Source: JBBKWJ01 sp037968895 (GTDB lineage Bacteria > Actinomycetota > Acidimicrobiia > Acidimicrobiales > SZUA-35). From it: 30,968 nucleotides of DNA. Numbering within the stretch: the stretch's first letter is position 1; each line of letters starts with the position of its first letter. Of this stretch, positions 14,788 to 22,190 are shown in pieces. The translations under genes were made by a program, and so were the position numbers. The notes under the pieces were generated by a model. That model saw only the letters and a program-made list of their open reading frames with translations. It did not search any database and was not told where the DNA came from. The stretch spans positions 1 through 30,968 of the forward strand of contig JBBKWJ010000158.1 of assembly GCA_037968895.1 (NCBI GenBank), in the 5' to 3' direction.

Positions 14788-16452
14788 ATGACCAAGCACA
14801 TCTTCGTAACCGGTGGAGTGGTGAGCTCACTTGGAAAGGGCCTCACCGCATCGTCGCTCGGACGACTGTTGAAAGCTCGAGGACTGCATGTGACCATGCA
14901 GAAACTCGACCCTTATCTCAACGTCGACCCCGGCACGATGAACCCGTTTGAGCACGGCGAGGTATACGTCACCGATGATGGTGGCGAGACCGACCTCGAC
15001 CTTGGCCACTACGAACGGTTTATTGACGAGTCATTGACCCGAGGGTCAAACGCCACAACAGGTTCGATTTACAGTTCGGTCATTGCGGCCGAACGCCGAG
15101 GTGACTACCTCGGCAAGACCGTCCAGGTGATCCCTCACATCACCGACGAAATCAAGCGGCGCATCCACCAACTCGATTCCGAAGATGTCGACGTGTCGAT
15201 CACTGAGGTCGGCGGCACGGTTGGCGACATCGAGATTCTTCCGTTCCTCGAGGCAATCCGTCAGTTCCGACTCGACGTTGGCCGCGAAAACGTCTGCTAC
15301 GTCCACGTCACCCTCGTGCCGTTCATCGGCCCAGCAGGCGAGCAGAAGACAAAACCAACCCAGCACTCCGTCACCGAGCTGCGAAGCCGCGGCATCCAGC
15401 CCGATGTCATCGTGTGCCGCTCAGACCGCCCAATCTCCGAAGGCCTTCTCGCCAAGATCTCAAACTTGTGCGATGTGCCTCTCGACAGCGTGATCAATGC
15501 GCCAGACGCATCGAGCCTCTACGAGATACCACTCACCATGCATGAGGGCGGCCTCGACGCCTCGGTGTGTAACCTCCTCGGCTACGGCGATCTCAAGCCC
15601 GACCTCGCCGAGTGGAGCGAACTCGTTTCCCTTGTCGAGAGCGCCTCAGAGCCACTGACCGTCGGCGTCGTTGGCAAGTATGTTGCGCTTCCTGACGCCT
15701 ACTTGTCTGTGGCTGAGTCCCTCCGTCATGCCTCGATCCATGCTGGTGTCGACATCGAGATCGAATGGATTTCTTCCGACGATGTCGAGGGACTCCTCGT
15801 CGATCAGGCGCTTGGTCACCTCGATGGCATCGTGTTGCCAGGCGGATTTGGGGAGCGCGGGGTCGAGGGCAAGATTGAAGCCGCTCGTTTCGCCAGGGTC
15901 AACGACGTGCCATGCCTCGGCCTCTGCCTGGGCATGCAGGTCATGACCATCGAGTACGCCCGAAACGTACTTGGTCTTGAAGGCGCTCATTCGAGTGAGT
16001 TCAACAGCCAAGACGTCACGACGCCATACCCCGTTATCGACCTGATGGACTCCCAGCGTGACGTCACCGACAAGGGTGGCACGATGCGCCTTGGTGCGTA
16101 TGTCGCTGTTCTCGACGAGGGTTCGCAGGTGCAGCGCATCTACGGCCAGTCGGTTGTCAAAGAGCGTCACCGTCACCGCTACGAGTTCAATCCCAAATAC
16201 AAGAGCCGGTTTGAAGAGTCTGGATTCCGTTGTTCGGGCAACTCCCCAGACGGACACCTGGTCGAGTTCATCGAGCTTCCCGGTCATCCATTCTGGGTCG
16301 GCACGCAGGCCCACCCCGAGCTGAAGAGCCGTCCCAACCGACCAGCGCCGCTATTCCAATCGTTCATCGATACCACGCTTGAGCGGGCAAAACGGTTGCA
16401 TCCCGAGCGCTACGCCGCAGCCGCGGTCGAGGCCGAGTCAGTCGAGGCATGA
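14788..16452 (+). CDS. pyrG: CTP synthase
   Basis: This encodes 554 residues. The N-terminal synthetase domain starts with MTKHIFVTGGVVSSLGKGLTASS (P-loop-like), with ITEVGGTVGDIEILPFLEAIRQ further on. The C-terminal glutamine amidotransferase domain has the nucleophile in GLCLGMQ (Cys380) and the His-Glu pair in GTQAHPEL. The enzyme makes CTP from UTP, ATP and glutamine. The ATG at 14788 has AGGGG 5 nt upstream and gives the family's normal N-terminus. A GTG at 14761 has an even better spaced AGGAG (8 nt) and would add nine residues. The NUDIX gene overlaps the stop as ATGA, as in mycobacteria where pyrG precedes Rv1700. Confidence 0.97.
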   Translation: MTKHIFVTGGVVSSLGKGLTASSLGRLLKARGLHVTMQKLDPYLNVDPGTMNPFEHGEVYVTDDGGETDLDLGHYERFIDESLTRGSNATTGSIYSSVIAAERRGDYLGKTVQVIPHITDEIKRRIHQLDSEDVDVSITEVGGTVGDIEILPFLEAIRQFRLDVGRENVCYVHVTLVPFIGPAGEQKTKPTQHSVTELRSRGIQPDVIVCRSDRPISEGLLAKISNLCDVPLDSVINAPDASSLYEIPLTMHEGGLDASVCNLLGYGDLKPDLAEWSELVSLVESASEPLTVGVVGKYVALPDAYLSVAESLRHASIHAGVDIEIEWISSDDVEGLLVDQALGHLDGIVLPGGFGERGVEGKIEAARFARVNDVPCLGLCLGMQVMTIEYARNVLGLEGAHSSEFNSQDVTTPYPVIDLMDSQRDVTDKGGTMRLGAYVAVLDEGSQVQRIYGQSVVKERHRHRYEFNPKYKSRFEESGFRCSGNSPDGHLVEFIELPGHPFWVGTQAHPELKSRPNRPAPLFQSFIDTTLERAKRLHPERYAAAAVEAESVEA

Positions 16453-17006
16453 CCGACACGGTCAGCAACTCACCGTTCCGCCATCTCAGCGACGAGCTGA
16501 TCCATGAGGGTGTCATCATCTCGTTTTTCGAAGGAACGTTCGAGGGGCCAGATGGGGTGACCTTCAAACGAGACATCATTCGTCACCCTGGTGCCGTGTC
16601 GGCAGTGGCCGTCGACGACGGTCACGTGTATCTGGTGCGGCAATATCGAGCAGCGCTTGATGCCGATCTGTGGGAAATCCCTGCGGGTAAGCGAGACATC
16701 ACAGACGAGCCACCAGCGGTCACCGCTGGCCGTGAGCTCGAAGAAGAGATCGGTATGAACGCAGGCTCGCTCGTCGAGCTGATGATGATTCACCAGTCGC
16801 CAGGTTTCTGTGACGAAGACCAATACATCTACCTTGCCACCGACCTCACTCCGGTGCCGCAACGGCTCGACGGAATCGAAGAGCAGCATCTCGTCGTCGA
16901 CCGCGTCACGACCGATCAAGCCATCGCCATGTGCCTCGACGGTCGAATAACCGATGCTAAGTCGATCTGTGGCCTTCTCGCTGCAGCCCGCACGCTCGGC
17001 TGGTAG
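16449..17006 (+). CDS. NUDIX hydrolase (ADP-ribose pyrophosphatase type)
   Basis: This encodes 185 residues. The NUDIX box is WEIPAGKRDITDEPPAVTAGRELEEEIGM (residues 75-103), with the RELEEE glutamates that bind Mg2+. DEDQYIYLATDL matches the C-terminal part of ADP-ribose pyrophosphatases such as M. tuberculosis Rv1700, which also follows pyrG. The expected reaction is hydrolysis of ADP-ribose (or a related nucleoside diphosphate sugar) to AMP and ribose 5-phosphate, in the cytoplasm. The start overlaps the pyrG stop (ATGA), so translation is coupled. Confidence 0.93.
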   Translation: MTDTVSNSPFRHLSDELIHEGVIISFFEGTFEGPDGVTFKRDIIRHPGAVSAVAVDDGHVYLVRQYRAALDADLWEIPAGKRDITDEPPAVTAGRELEEEIGMNAGSLVELMMIHQSPGFCDEDQYIYLATDLTPVPQRLDGIEEQHLVVDRVTTDQAIAMCLDGRITDAKSICGLLAAARTLGW

Positions 17007-17014
17007 CCAGCTAC

Positions 17015-17536
17015 GTGGACGTCGCACAGGTAGTACACCTCGCAGGCCGGTTCGTATCTTCGTGTCGCCCCGGCGCACCGAAAGCAATCGAGCTTGGGTG
17101 GGTGCAGAAGCAACTCAGTCCGACCGAACTTGCGCTGTGGGAACGAATGAGTAACCCCGACCAACGCCACTCAGTTGCGGTTGCACAGGCTGTTGCCGAG
17201 CGACTGCCGGCTGCGCCGGCGTGGGTCGTCGCTGCTGCGTTGCTGCACGATGTGGGCAAGGTCGACTCTGGCCTGCGGACGCCGTCTCGAGTTATCGCGA
17301 CTCTGTTCTGGGGCGTGACCCCAAGCGAACGTGCGCTTGAATGGAGTGATGCTCCTGGAGTGCGAGGTCGGTTCGCCCGGTACCACCTGCATCCTGCGAT
17401 TGGAGCCGAGCTTTGCGAGGCCGCCGGAAGCCATAGCGCAACGAGCGCATGGGCTCGCGAGCACCATTTCGACGACAGTCAGTGGTCAACTCCTCACCCA
17501 TTCGGAGCTATTTTGAAGGCCTGCGACAACGACTGA
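17015..17536 (+). CDS. HD-domain hydrolase
   Basis: This encodes 173 residues from a GTG 8 nt after the NUDIX stop. HD-superfamily ligands are in order: His52 (RHSVAVAQ), His78-Asp79 (AALLHDVGK), His124/His126 (YHLHPAIGAEL), His150/His151 (AREHHF) and Asp171 (KACDND). The length fits a small single-domain HD phosphohydrolase. The substrate (nucleotide, phosphate ester or similar) is unknown. It likely ends the pyrG-NUDIX-HD operon; a dyad lies 20-38 nt after its stop. The start codon is uncertain because no strong Shine-Dalgarno sequence is seen. Confidence 0.8.
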   Translation: MDVAQVVHLAGRFVSSCRPGAPKAIELGWVQKQLSPTELALWERMSNPDQRHSVAVAQAVAERLPAAPAWVVAAALLHDVGKVDSGLRTPSRVIATLFWGVTPSERALEWSDAPGVRGRFARYHLHPAIGAELCEAAGSHSATSAWAREHHFDDSQWSTPHPFGAILKACDND

Positions 17537-17555
17537 GTTTCAATTTCATCGTTCT

Positions 17556-17574
17556 GTCTCCTGAATCAGGTGAC
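17556..17574. promoter_or_regulatory. 19-bp dyad upstream of livH (candidate operator)
   Basis: GTCTCCTGA-A-TCAGGTGAC is an inverted repeat with 9-bp arms and one mismatch. It lies 88-106 bp upstream of the livH start, just before a possible -10 box (TATGGT, 17591-17596). There is no T run after it, which argues against a terminator. Confidence 0.5.
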
Positions 17575-17661
17575 GTCCGTCTCACTCTGATATGGTCAAC
17601 CGACTACTCAGCCCCGCCGCAATGGTCGGTCGCTGCCGATTGATTGTCACTAGGAGAATTT

Positions 17662-19005
17662 GTGAGATCACGAGTACTGCTGCTCGGACTCTTGCTCTTC
17701 GCCCTCCTGGGCCTGTCCGCCGCACCGGCGTTGGCTCAAGATGTGGAGCAGAGCGTAGAAGTGAAGCTGACCACCACCGATCCAGATGGCGAGAAAGTCC
17801 CCATTGTCGGAGTGGGCTTCGTTGTTAGTTTGGATGGCACCGTCGTCGGCGAGGGCGTGTCAAACGAAGAAGGCATCTTCTTGCTGCCGGTCGACGGTCT
17901 TGGCGAGTACACCCTCGCGATCGACCCAAACTCGCTGCCTGAAGGCGTTGCGCTTCGTGATCCTTCAGTCACCGAACGAACCGCAAAGGTCGAAGCGGGC
18001 CGGGCAACTGGCCGAGCAATCTTTGCCCTTGAGTCAGGTGAAGGCATCGCCTTCCGCGAGAGCGGTGAAACTGGCGGAATTCGTGCCGTGCAGCTCGCGC
18101 TTGATGGAGCGAAGCTCGGGCTGTTCCTCGCAATGGGAGCCATTGGCCTCAGCCTGATCTACGGCACCACGGGGCTTACCAACTTCGCTCACTCCGAGAT
18201 GATCGTCTTCGGAATGATGGCCGCCTACTTCTTCAACTTCTATGGCCTGGCTGGTTTCATGGGATTCTTGGCCTCGTGGCCTGCTCCCTTTGGAGGTGGT
18301 GTCAACCTCATTTTCGCTGGCCTCATCGCCATGGTCTGTGGTGGCGGCCTCGGCTGGCTGCTCGATGCATGGCTGTTCCGCCCGATGCGCAAGATCGGCA
18401 TCGGCGTCTACTCACAGATGATCGTGACCATCGGTCTTTCAATCCTGCTCCGCTACTTCCTCAAATACCTATTCGGGGGTGCTCCTCGTTTCTACAAGGA
18501 CTACACCGCCCAGACCGATATCTCACTAGGTATCGCTTCCACAACTCCGAAGGACCTTGTGGCCATGGCGTTCAGTATCATCGTGCTCGGTGGGGTCGGG
18601 TTTGCGCTTACTCGCACCCGAATGGGCAAGGCCATGCGGGCCGTTGCCGACAACCGTGACCTCGCAGAAAGCTCGGGCATCGATGTTGAGCGCGTGATCC
18701 GTCTTGTCTGGATCGCTGGTGGTGCACTTGCTGCTCTCGGCGGTGTATTGCTCGGACTTTCCGAGGTGCTCAACTGGCTCCTCGGATTCCGAATGTTGCT
18801 GCTCATCTTCGCTGGCGTCACGCTCGGCGGCCTCGGCACGGCGTACGGAGCACTTCTCGGTTGCCTCCTCGTCGGAATTGGCATCCAGGTCTCGACCTTG
18901 GTCATTCCGATTGAGCTGAAAAACGCAGGTGCGCTGCTTGTCATGATCATCGTCCTCATGGTCCGCCCCCAAGGCATCTTGGGCCGAGCCTCACGGATCG
19001 GATAG
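17662..19005 (+). CDS. livH: LivH-type ABC permease with N-terminal signal peptide and periplasmic domain
   Basis: This encodes 447 residues from a GTG with a strong Shine-Dalgarno sequence (AGGAG, 5 nt). Residues 1-25 form a signal peptide ending in ALA-Q. Residues about 26-135 form a beta-rich extracytoplasmic domain (TTTDPDGEKVPIVGVGFVVSLDG...EYTLAIDPNSLPEGVAL), resembling carboxypeptidase-regulatory/CNA-B-like folds. From about 140 the LivH permease core follows (LGLFLAMGAIGLSLIYGTTGLTNFAHSEM, GKAMRAVADNRDLAESSGID as the EAA-like loop, final MVRPQGILGR). Normal LivH is about 290-310 residues, so the N-terminal part is an addition. It forms the membrane pore with LivM. Substrate class (branched-chain amino acids or related) is inferred from family. 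Confidence 0.93.
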   Translation: MRSRVLLLGLLLFALLGLSAAPALAQDVEQSVEVKLTTTDPDGEKVPIVGVGFVVSLDGTVVGEGVSNEEGIFLLPVDGLGEYTLAIDPNSLPEGVALRDPSVTERTAKVEAGRATGRAIFALESGEGIAFRESGETGGIRAVQLALDGAKLGLFLAMGAIGLSLIYGTTGLTNFAHSEMIVFGMMAAYFFNFYGLAGFMGFLASWPAPFGGGVNLIFAGLIAMVCGGGLGWLLDAWLFRPMRKIGIGVYSQMIVTIGLSILLRYFLKYLFGGAPRFYKDYTAQTDISLGIASTTPKDLVAMAFSIIVLGGVGFALTRTRMGKAMRAVADNRDLAESSGIDVERVIRLVWIAGGALAALGGVLLGLSEVLNWLLGFRMLLLIFAGVTLGGLGTAYGALLGCLLVGIGIQVSTLVIPIELKNAGALLVMIIVLMVRPQGILGRASRIG

Positions 19006-19014
19006 GGGAGCCAC

Positions 19015-20016
19015 ATGTTCGCTACTGACTTAGCAAGCATCTTCAGTGATGCACTCACCCAGGCATTCGGACCCGAAGCGGTGGTATTCGCTATCGCCGC
19101 TATCGGGCTCAATATTCACTTCGGCTACACCGGCCTTCTCAACTTCGGCCAGGTTGGCTTCATGCTCATGGGGGCCTATGGCCTCGGTATCGGTATCGCC
19201 ATTTGGGACCAGAATTGGTTTGTCTCGATCTTCATCGGCGTTATCTTCTCGCTCGGACTGGCGTTGATCTTGGGCTTCCCGACGTTGCGGTTGAGGGCTG
19301 ACTATCTTGCTATTGTGACCATCGCAGCGGCTGAGATAGTGCGGCTTATCGCGCGCTCGAAGCCGATGCGAGGCATCACCCGCGGCGCCGAGGGTCTCAA
19401 CGAATGGGCTGGCCCATTCCAAGACATGACGCCGTGGCAAAACTCGACCTACGACATTGGGCCTATGACCTACACGAAGATGCAGGTCTTCGTTGTGGTC
19501 TTTGGGTGGACGCTTGTCGCCCTGCTCGTGGTGTTTGTGTACCTCCTGATGTCGAGCCCATGGGGTCGAGTTCTCAAGGCCATTCGTGAAGACGAAGATG
19601 CCGCTCGAGCGCTCGGCAAGAACGCCTACTGGTACAAGATGCAGTCGCTCATGATTGGCGGTGTGATCGGAGGCTTCGCCGGCATGCTTCAGGTCATCGG
19701 CAAAGGCACTGTTCAGCCAGACACGTTCGTGCCCCAGATCACGTTCTTTGCCTGGACCGTTCTCATTCTTGGTGGAGCGGCTCGAGTGTTCTCACCGGTT
19801 GTCGGCGCCATCATCTTCTGGTTTCTGCTCACCATTGCGGAGGGGCTGCTCAGATTGTTGGTCGAAACCGACTGGCTTCCCACAAGCATCCTCAATGCGA
19901 CCGATATTGGTGACTTCCGCTTCATGTTTATGGGACTCGCACTGATGTTGCTCATGATCTTCCGACCACAAGGCATATTCGGCGACCGAGCAGAGATGGC
20001 ACTCGATGACAAATAG
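19015..20016 (+). CDS. livM: LivM-type branched-chain amino acid ABC permease
   Basis: This encodes 333 residues. There are eight or more membrane segments, with the LivM-typical GYTGLLNFGQVGFMLMGAYG near the N-terminus (about 37-56), LRADYLAIVTIAAAEIVRL, and the coupling loop SPWGRVLKAIREDEDAARALGKNAY. The C-terminal FRPQGIFGDRAEM is also characteristic. It partners with LivH. A Shine-Dalgarno sequence (AGGGGAG) precedes the ATG, which is 9 nt after the livH stop. livG begins 11 nt before the livM stop, so expression is coupled. Confidence 0.95.
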   Translation: MFATDLASIFSDALTQAFGPEAVVFAIAAIGLNIHFGYTGLLNFGQVGFMLMGAYGLGIGIAIWDQNWFVSIFIGVIFSLGLALILGFPTLRLRADYLAIVTIAAAEIVRLIARSKPMRGITRGAEGLNEWAGPFQDMTPWQNSTYDIGPMTYTKMQVFVVVFGWTLVALLVVFVYLLMSSPWGRVLKAIREDEDAARALGKNAYWYKMQSLMIGGVIGGFAGMLQVIGKGTVQPDTFVPQITFFAWTVLILGGAARVFSPVVGAIIFWFLLTIAEGLLRLLVETDWLPTSILNATDIGDFRFMFMGLALMLLMIFRPQGIFGDRAEMALDDK

Positions 20017-20884
20017 TCCGACATCCACAGCGTTGAGCTTCGAAGAAGTTCCTGGCTCGAAGAAATCCGATCCGATTCTCACCGTCGACAATCTCCGGCG
20101 CAGCTTCGGCGGACTCGTTGCCGTCGACGTTGAGCATCTCGAGATCCAGCGAGGCGTCATCACCGCACTCATCGGCCCAAATGGTGCAGGCAAGACAACG
20201 TTCTTTAACCTGCTTACCAACTTCGATCAGCCAGACACGGGAACAGTGCTCTTCGATAACGAAGACGTCACCGGTCGCCCTTCGCACACGCTCGCGAGGC
20301 TTGGCATGATCCGCACCTTCCAGCTCACCAAGGTAATGTCGAAGATGACGGTGATCGACAACATGAAACTCGGTGCTACCGGTCAGGCCGGTGAATCCAT
20401 GTGGAAGGGGCTCATACGCCCGTTGTGGCGGGACCAAGAGAGCACCATCGAGAAACGAGCCGACGAGCTTCTTGAGCGCTTCAAGCTCGACCATATGCGC
20501 AACGAATTTGCGGGCACGATGTCGGGCGGCCAGCGGAAGCTGCTAGAGATGTCTCGAGCGTTGATGGCCGACCCAAAGGTCGTCATGCTTGACGAACCTA
20601 TGGCTGGCGTCAACCCTGTGCTGACCCAATCGTTACTCGAACACGTCAAATCGCTTCGAGACGAAGGTATCTCCGTCGTGTTCGTTGAGCATGACATGGA
20701 CGTGGTTCGTGACATTTCCGACTGGGTCGTGGTGATGGCAGAGGGCTCGGTGATTGCCGAAGGCCCGCACGAAAGCATTGGCGCTAACCAAGCGGTCATC
20801 GACGCCTACCTCGGAACGCATCACGACTCGGCCCTCGATTTCGAAGATGGCGCCGACCTCCTGAATGATGGGAATACGCAATGA
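20006..20884 (+). CDS. livG: LivG-type ABC transporter ATP-binding protein
   Basis: This encodes 292 residues. After about 22 variable residues the ABC domain has Walker A GPNGAGKTT (57-65), the Q-loop in RTFQL, signature MSGGQRKLLEMSRALM, Walker B VVMLDEPMAGVNP and the H-loop VEHDMDVV. LivG-type proteins have the insert around GATGQAGESMWKG. A short acidic C-terminal tail (DFEDGADLLNDG) follows the family's usual IDAYLG ending. Residues 1-22 overlap the end of livM; the ATG at 20006 is the only good start before the domain. Confidence 0.95.
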   Translation: MTNSPTSTALSFEEVPGSKKSDPILTVDNLRRSFGGLVAVDVEHLEIQRGVITALIGPNGAGKTTFFNLLTNFDQPDTGTVLFDNEDVTGRPSHTLARLGMIRTFQLTKVMSKMTVIDNMKLGATGQAGESMWKGLIRPLWRDQESTIEKRADELLERFKLDHMRNEFAGTMSGGQRKLLEMSRALMADPKVVMLDEPMAGVNPVLTQSLLEHVKSLRDEGISVVFVEHDMDVVRDISDWVVVMAEGSVIAEGPHESIGANQAVIDAYLGTHHDSALDFEDGADLLNDGNTQ

Positions 20885-21612
20885 CGACCCCAGTAGTAGA
20901 AATTAGAGACGTCCACGCTGGCTACATATCGGGTGTGAACATTCTCAACGGCGTCAACCTCATCGCGGAGGAAGGCGAGCTCATCGGCATCATCGGGCCA
21001 AACGGCGCGGGTAAGTCGACAATGATCAAGGCGATGTTCGGCCTAGTAAACATTCGTGAGGGCGAGGTGCTACTCAAGGGTGAACCCATCACGAATCTCA
21101 AGGCACACGCTTTGGTCGAGCGGGGGATTGGGTACGTTCCGCAGAACAACAACGTGTTCCCCAGCCTGACCATTCGAGAGAACCTCGAAATGGGCAACTT
21201 CTTGCGGCCTCAGACCAACGTCGAACGTGTGAGCTTCGTCATTGATCTGTTCCCCCACCTGAAAGACCGAATCGACCAACGTGCTGGTTCATTGTCTGGT
21301 GGCGAACGCCAGATGTTGGCTATGGGACGAGCACTCATGATGGGCCCGTCGGTGTTACTCCTCGATGAGCCGTCTGCCGGCCTCTCACCTGCATTGCAAG
21401 ACCAGGTGTTTATCCGGACGAAGCAGATCAACACCACCGGTGTCACGATCATCATGGTTGAGCAGAACGCGAGTCGCTGTCTTCAGATCTGTGACCGCGG
21501 CTACGTGCTCGACCAGGGTACGAACGCCTACAGCAACACCGGTCCTGCACTGCTGAAAGACCCGAAGGTCATCGAGCTCTACCTCGGTACCCTCGCCAAG
21601 TCCCACCAATAG
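20881..21612 (+). CDS. livF: LivF-type ABC transporter ATP-binding protein
   Basis: This encodes 243 residues. Walker A is GPNGAGKST (39-47), signature LSGGERQMLAMGRALM, Walker B VLLLDEPSAGLSP, and the H-loop-equivalent is VEQNASRCL, in which Gln replaces the neighbouring residue as usual in LivF. It ends in the family-typical VIELYLG. It forms the ATPase heterodimer with LivG. The start overlaps livG as ATGA. It is the last gene of the livHMGF operon and converges on the GGDEF-RHH remnant with a 19-bp gap and no clear terminator. Confidence 0.95.
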   Translation: MTTPVVEIRDVHAGYISGVNILNGVNLIAEEGELIGIIGPNGAGKSTMIKAMFGLVNIREGEVLLKGEPITNLKAHALVERGIGYVPQNNNVFPSLTIRENLEMGNFLRPQTNVERVSFVIDLFPHLKDRIDQRAGSLSGGERQMLAMGRALMMGPSVLLLDEPSAGLSPALQDQVFIRTKQINTTGVTIIMVEQNASRCLQICDRGYVLDQGTNAYSNTGPALLKDPKVIELYLGTLAKSHQ

Positions 21613-21631
21613 CCATCATTTCGAGCGCTGG

Positions 21632-22075
21632 CTAGTTGCTACGCAGCTTTGTGAAGAGATCGTCGAGCGCTTCGCGCAGTAGCGAAGCCTCGGTCTGATT
21701 GCGTTGCTTCGCGAGCTTGGCCAGGCGGTCGAGCGCAGCACGGGAGTAGTAGTTGCTCTTGAGGACCATCTTCTCCTCGACGTAGATGGCGACGCGCCCA
21801 CCGCCTTCACGTTTCCCCCTGGCCAACGCCTGGTTGGCGCATTCGAACAAGTCGGCGGTCTCGGCTGCGTGGGGAGGCCGAGCAGCCACGCCAAACGTCG
21901 CCCCGATGGTCCACCCATCTACCGGATTCGCTTCGAGGTGGCTTCTGACCTCTTCCAGCAGAATCAAGGCGTTCTCGGCCGAGGCATTGGGCAACGCAAT
22001 GCCAAATTCGTCGCCGCCAAGGCGCCCCACAATGGCGTCCTTGGGGAGTGAGCCGACGAGCGTGTCTATCCACAC
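21632..22075 (-). pseudogene. N-terminally truncated GGDEF domain fused to a ribbon-helix-helix domain
   Basis: The visible frame encodes 147 residues from a GTG at 22075. The GGDEF motif comes at residues 20-24 (GRLGGDEFGIALP), so the first ~60-70 residues of a diguanylate cyclase domain, including its substrate-binding half, are missing. The C-terminal 45 residues (KSNYYSRAALDRLAKLAKQRNQTEASLLREALDDLFTKL) look like a ribbon-helix-helix DNA-binding domain of the antitoxin/CopG type. Upstream the frame runs 13 more codons to a TAG that lies inside a copy of the GTACCAGGTACGTGTACT repeat. It is therefore likely a remnant cut at the repeat. Cyclase activity is not expected. A functional short protein cannot be excluded. 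Confidence 0.6.
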
Positions 22076-22096
22076 CTGGAGGACCCAGAGTTCGGG

Positions 22097-22114
22097 TACC
22101 AGGTACGTGTACTA
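22097..22114. repeat. Partial copy (18 bp) of the 2441-2475 palindrome
   Basis: GTACCAGGTACGTGTACT is identical to an internal 18-bp part of the palindrome at 2441-2475 (bases 2454-2471), including the central A. Here the left arm is incomplete (GGTACC only). It lies at the point where the GGDEF frame is cut. Confidence 0.7.
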
Positions 22115-22138
22115 AGTGTTACGCGCCGGAAAACGGAC

Positions 22139-22165
22139 GATGCCCGGCCGCAAGGGCCGGGCATC
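22139..22165 (-). terminator. Hairpin downstream of the substrate-binding protein gene
   Basis: GATGCCCGGCC / GGCCGGGCATC, an 11-bp stem with a 5-nt loop, lies 26-52 nt after the minus-strand stop codon. The minus-strand sequence after it (GTCCGTTTTCC) has only a short T run, so termination strength is moderate. Confidence 0.75.
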
Positions 22166-22190
22166 GAAGTAGTACGTGACTCAGTTGGTC

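Noticed and set aside
15646..16314. A 222-codon minus-strand frame inside pyrG
   Set aside because: It is a shadow of the CTP synthase reading frame, with no family match and no ribosome binding site.
21632..22075. An active diguanylate cyclase
   Set aside because: The N-terminal half of the GGDEF domain, including the substrate-binding residues before the motif, is missing.
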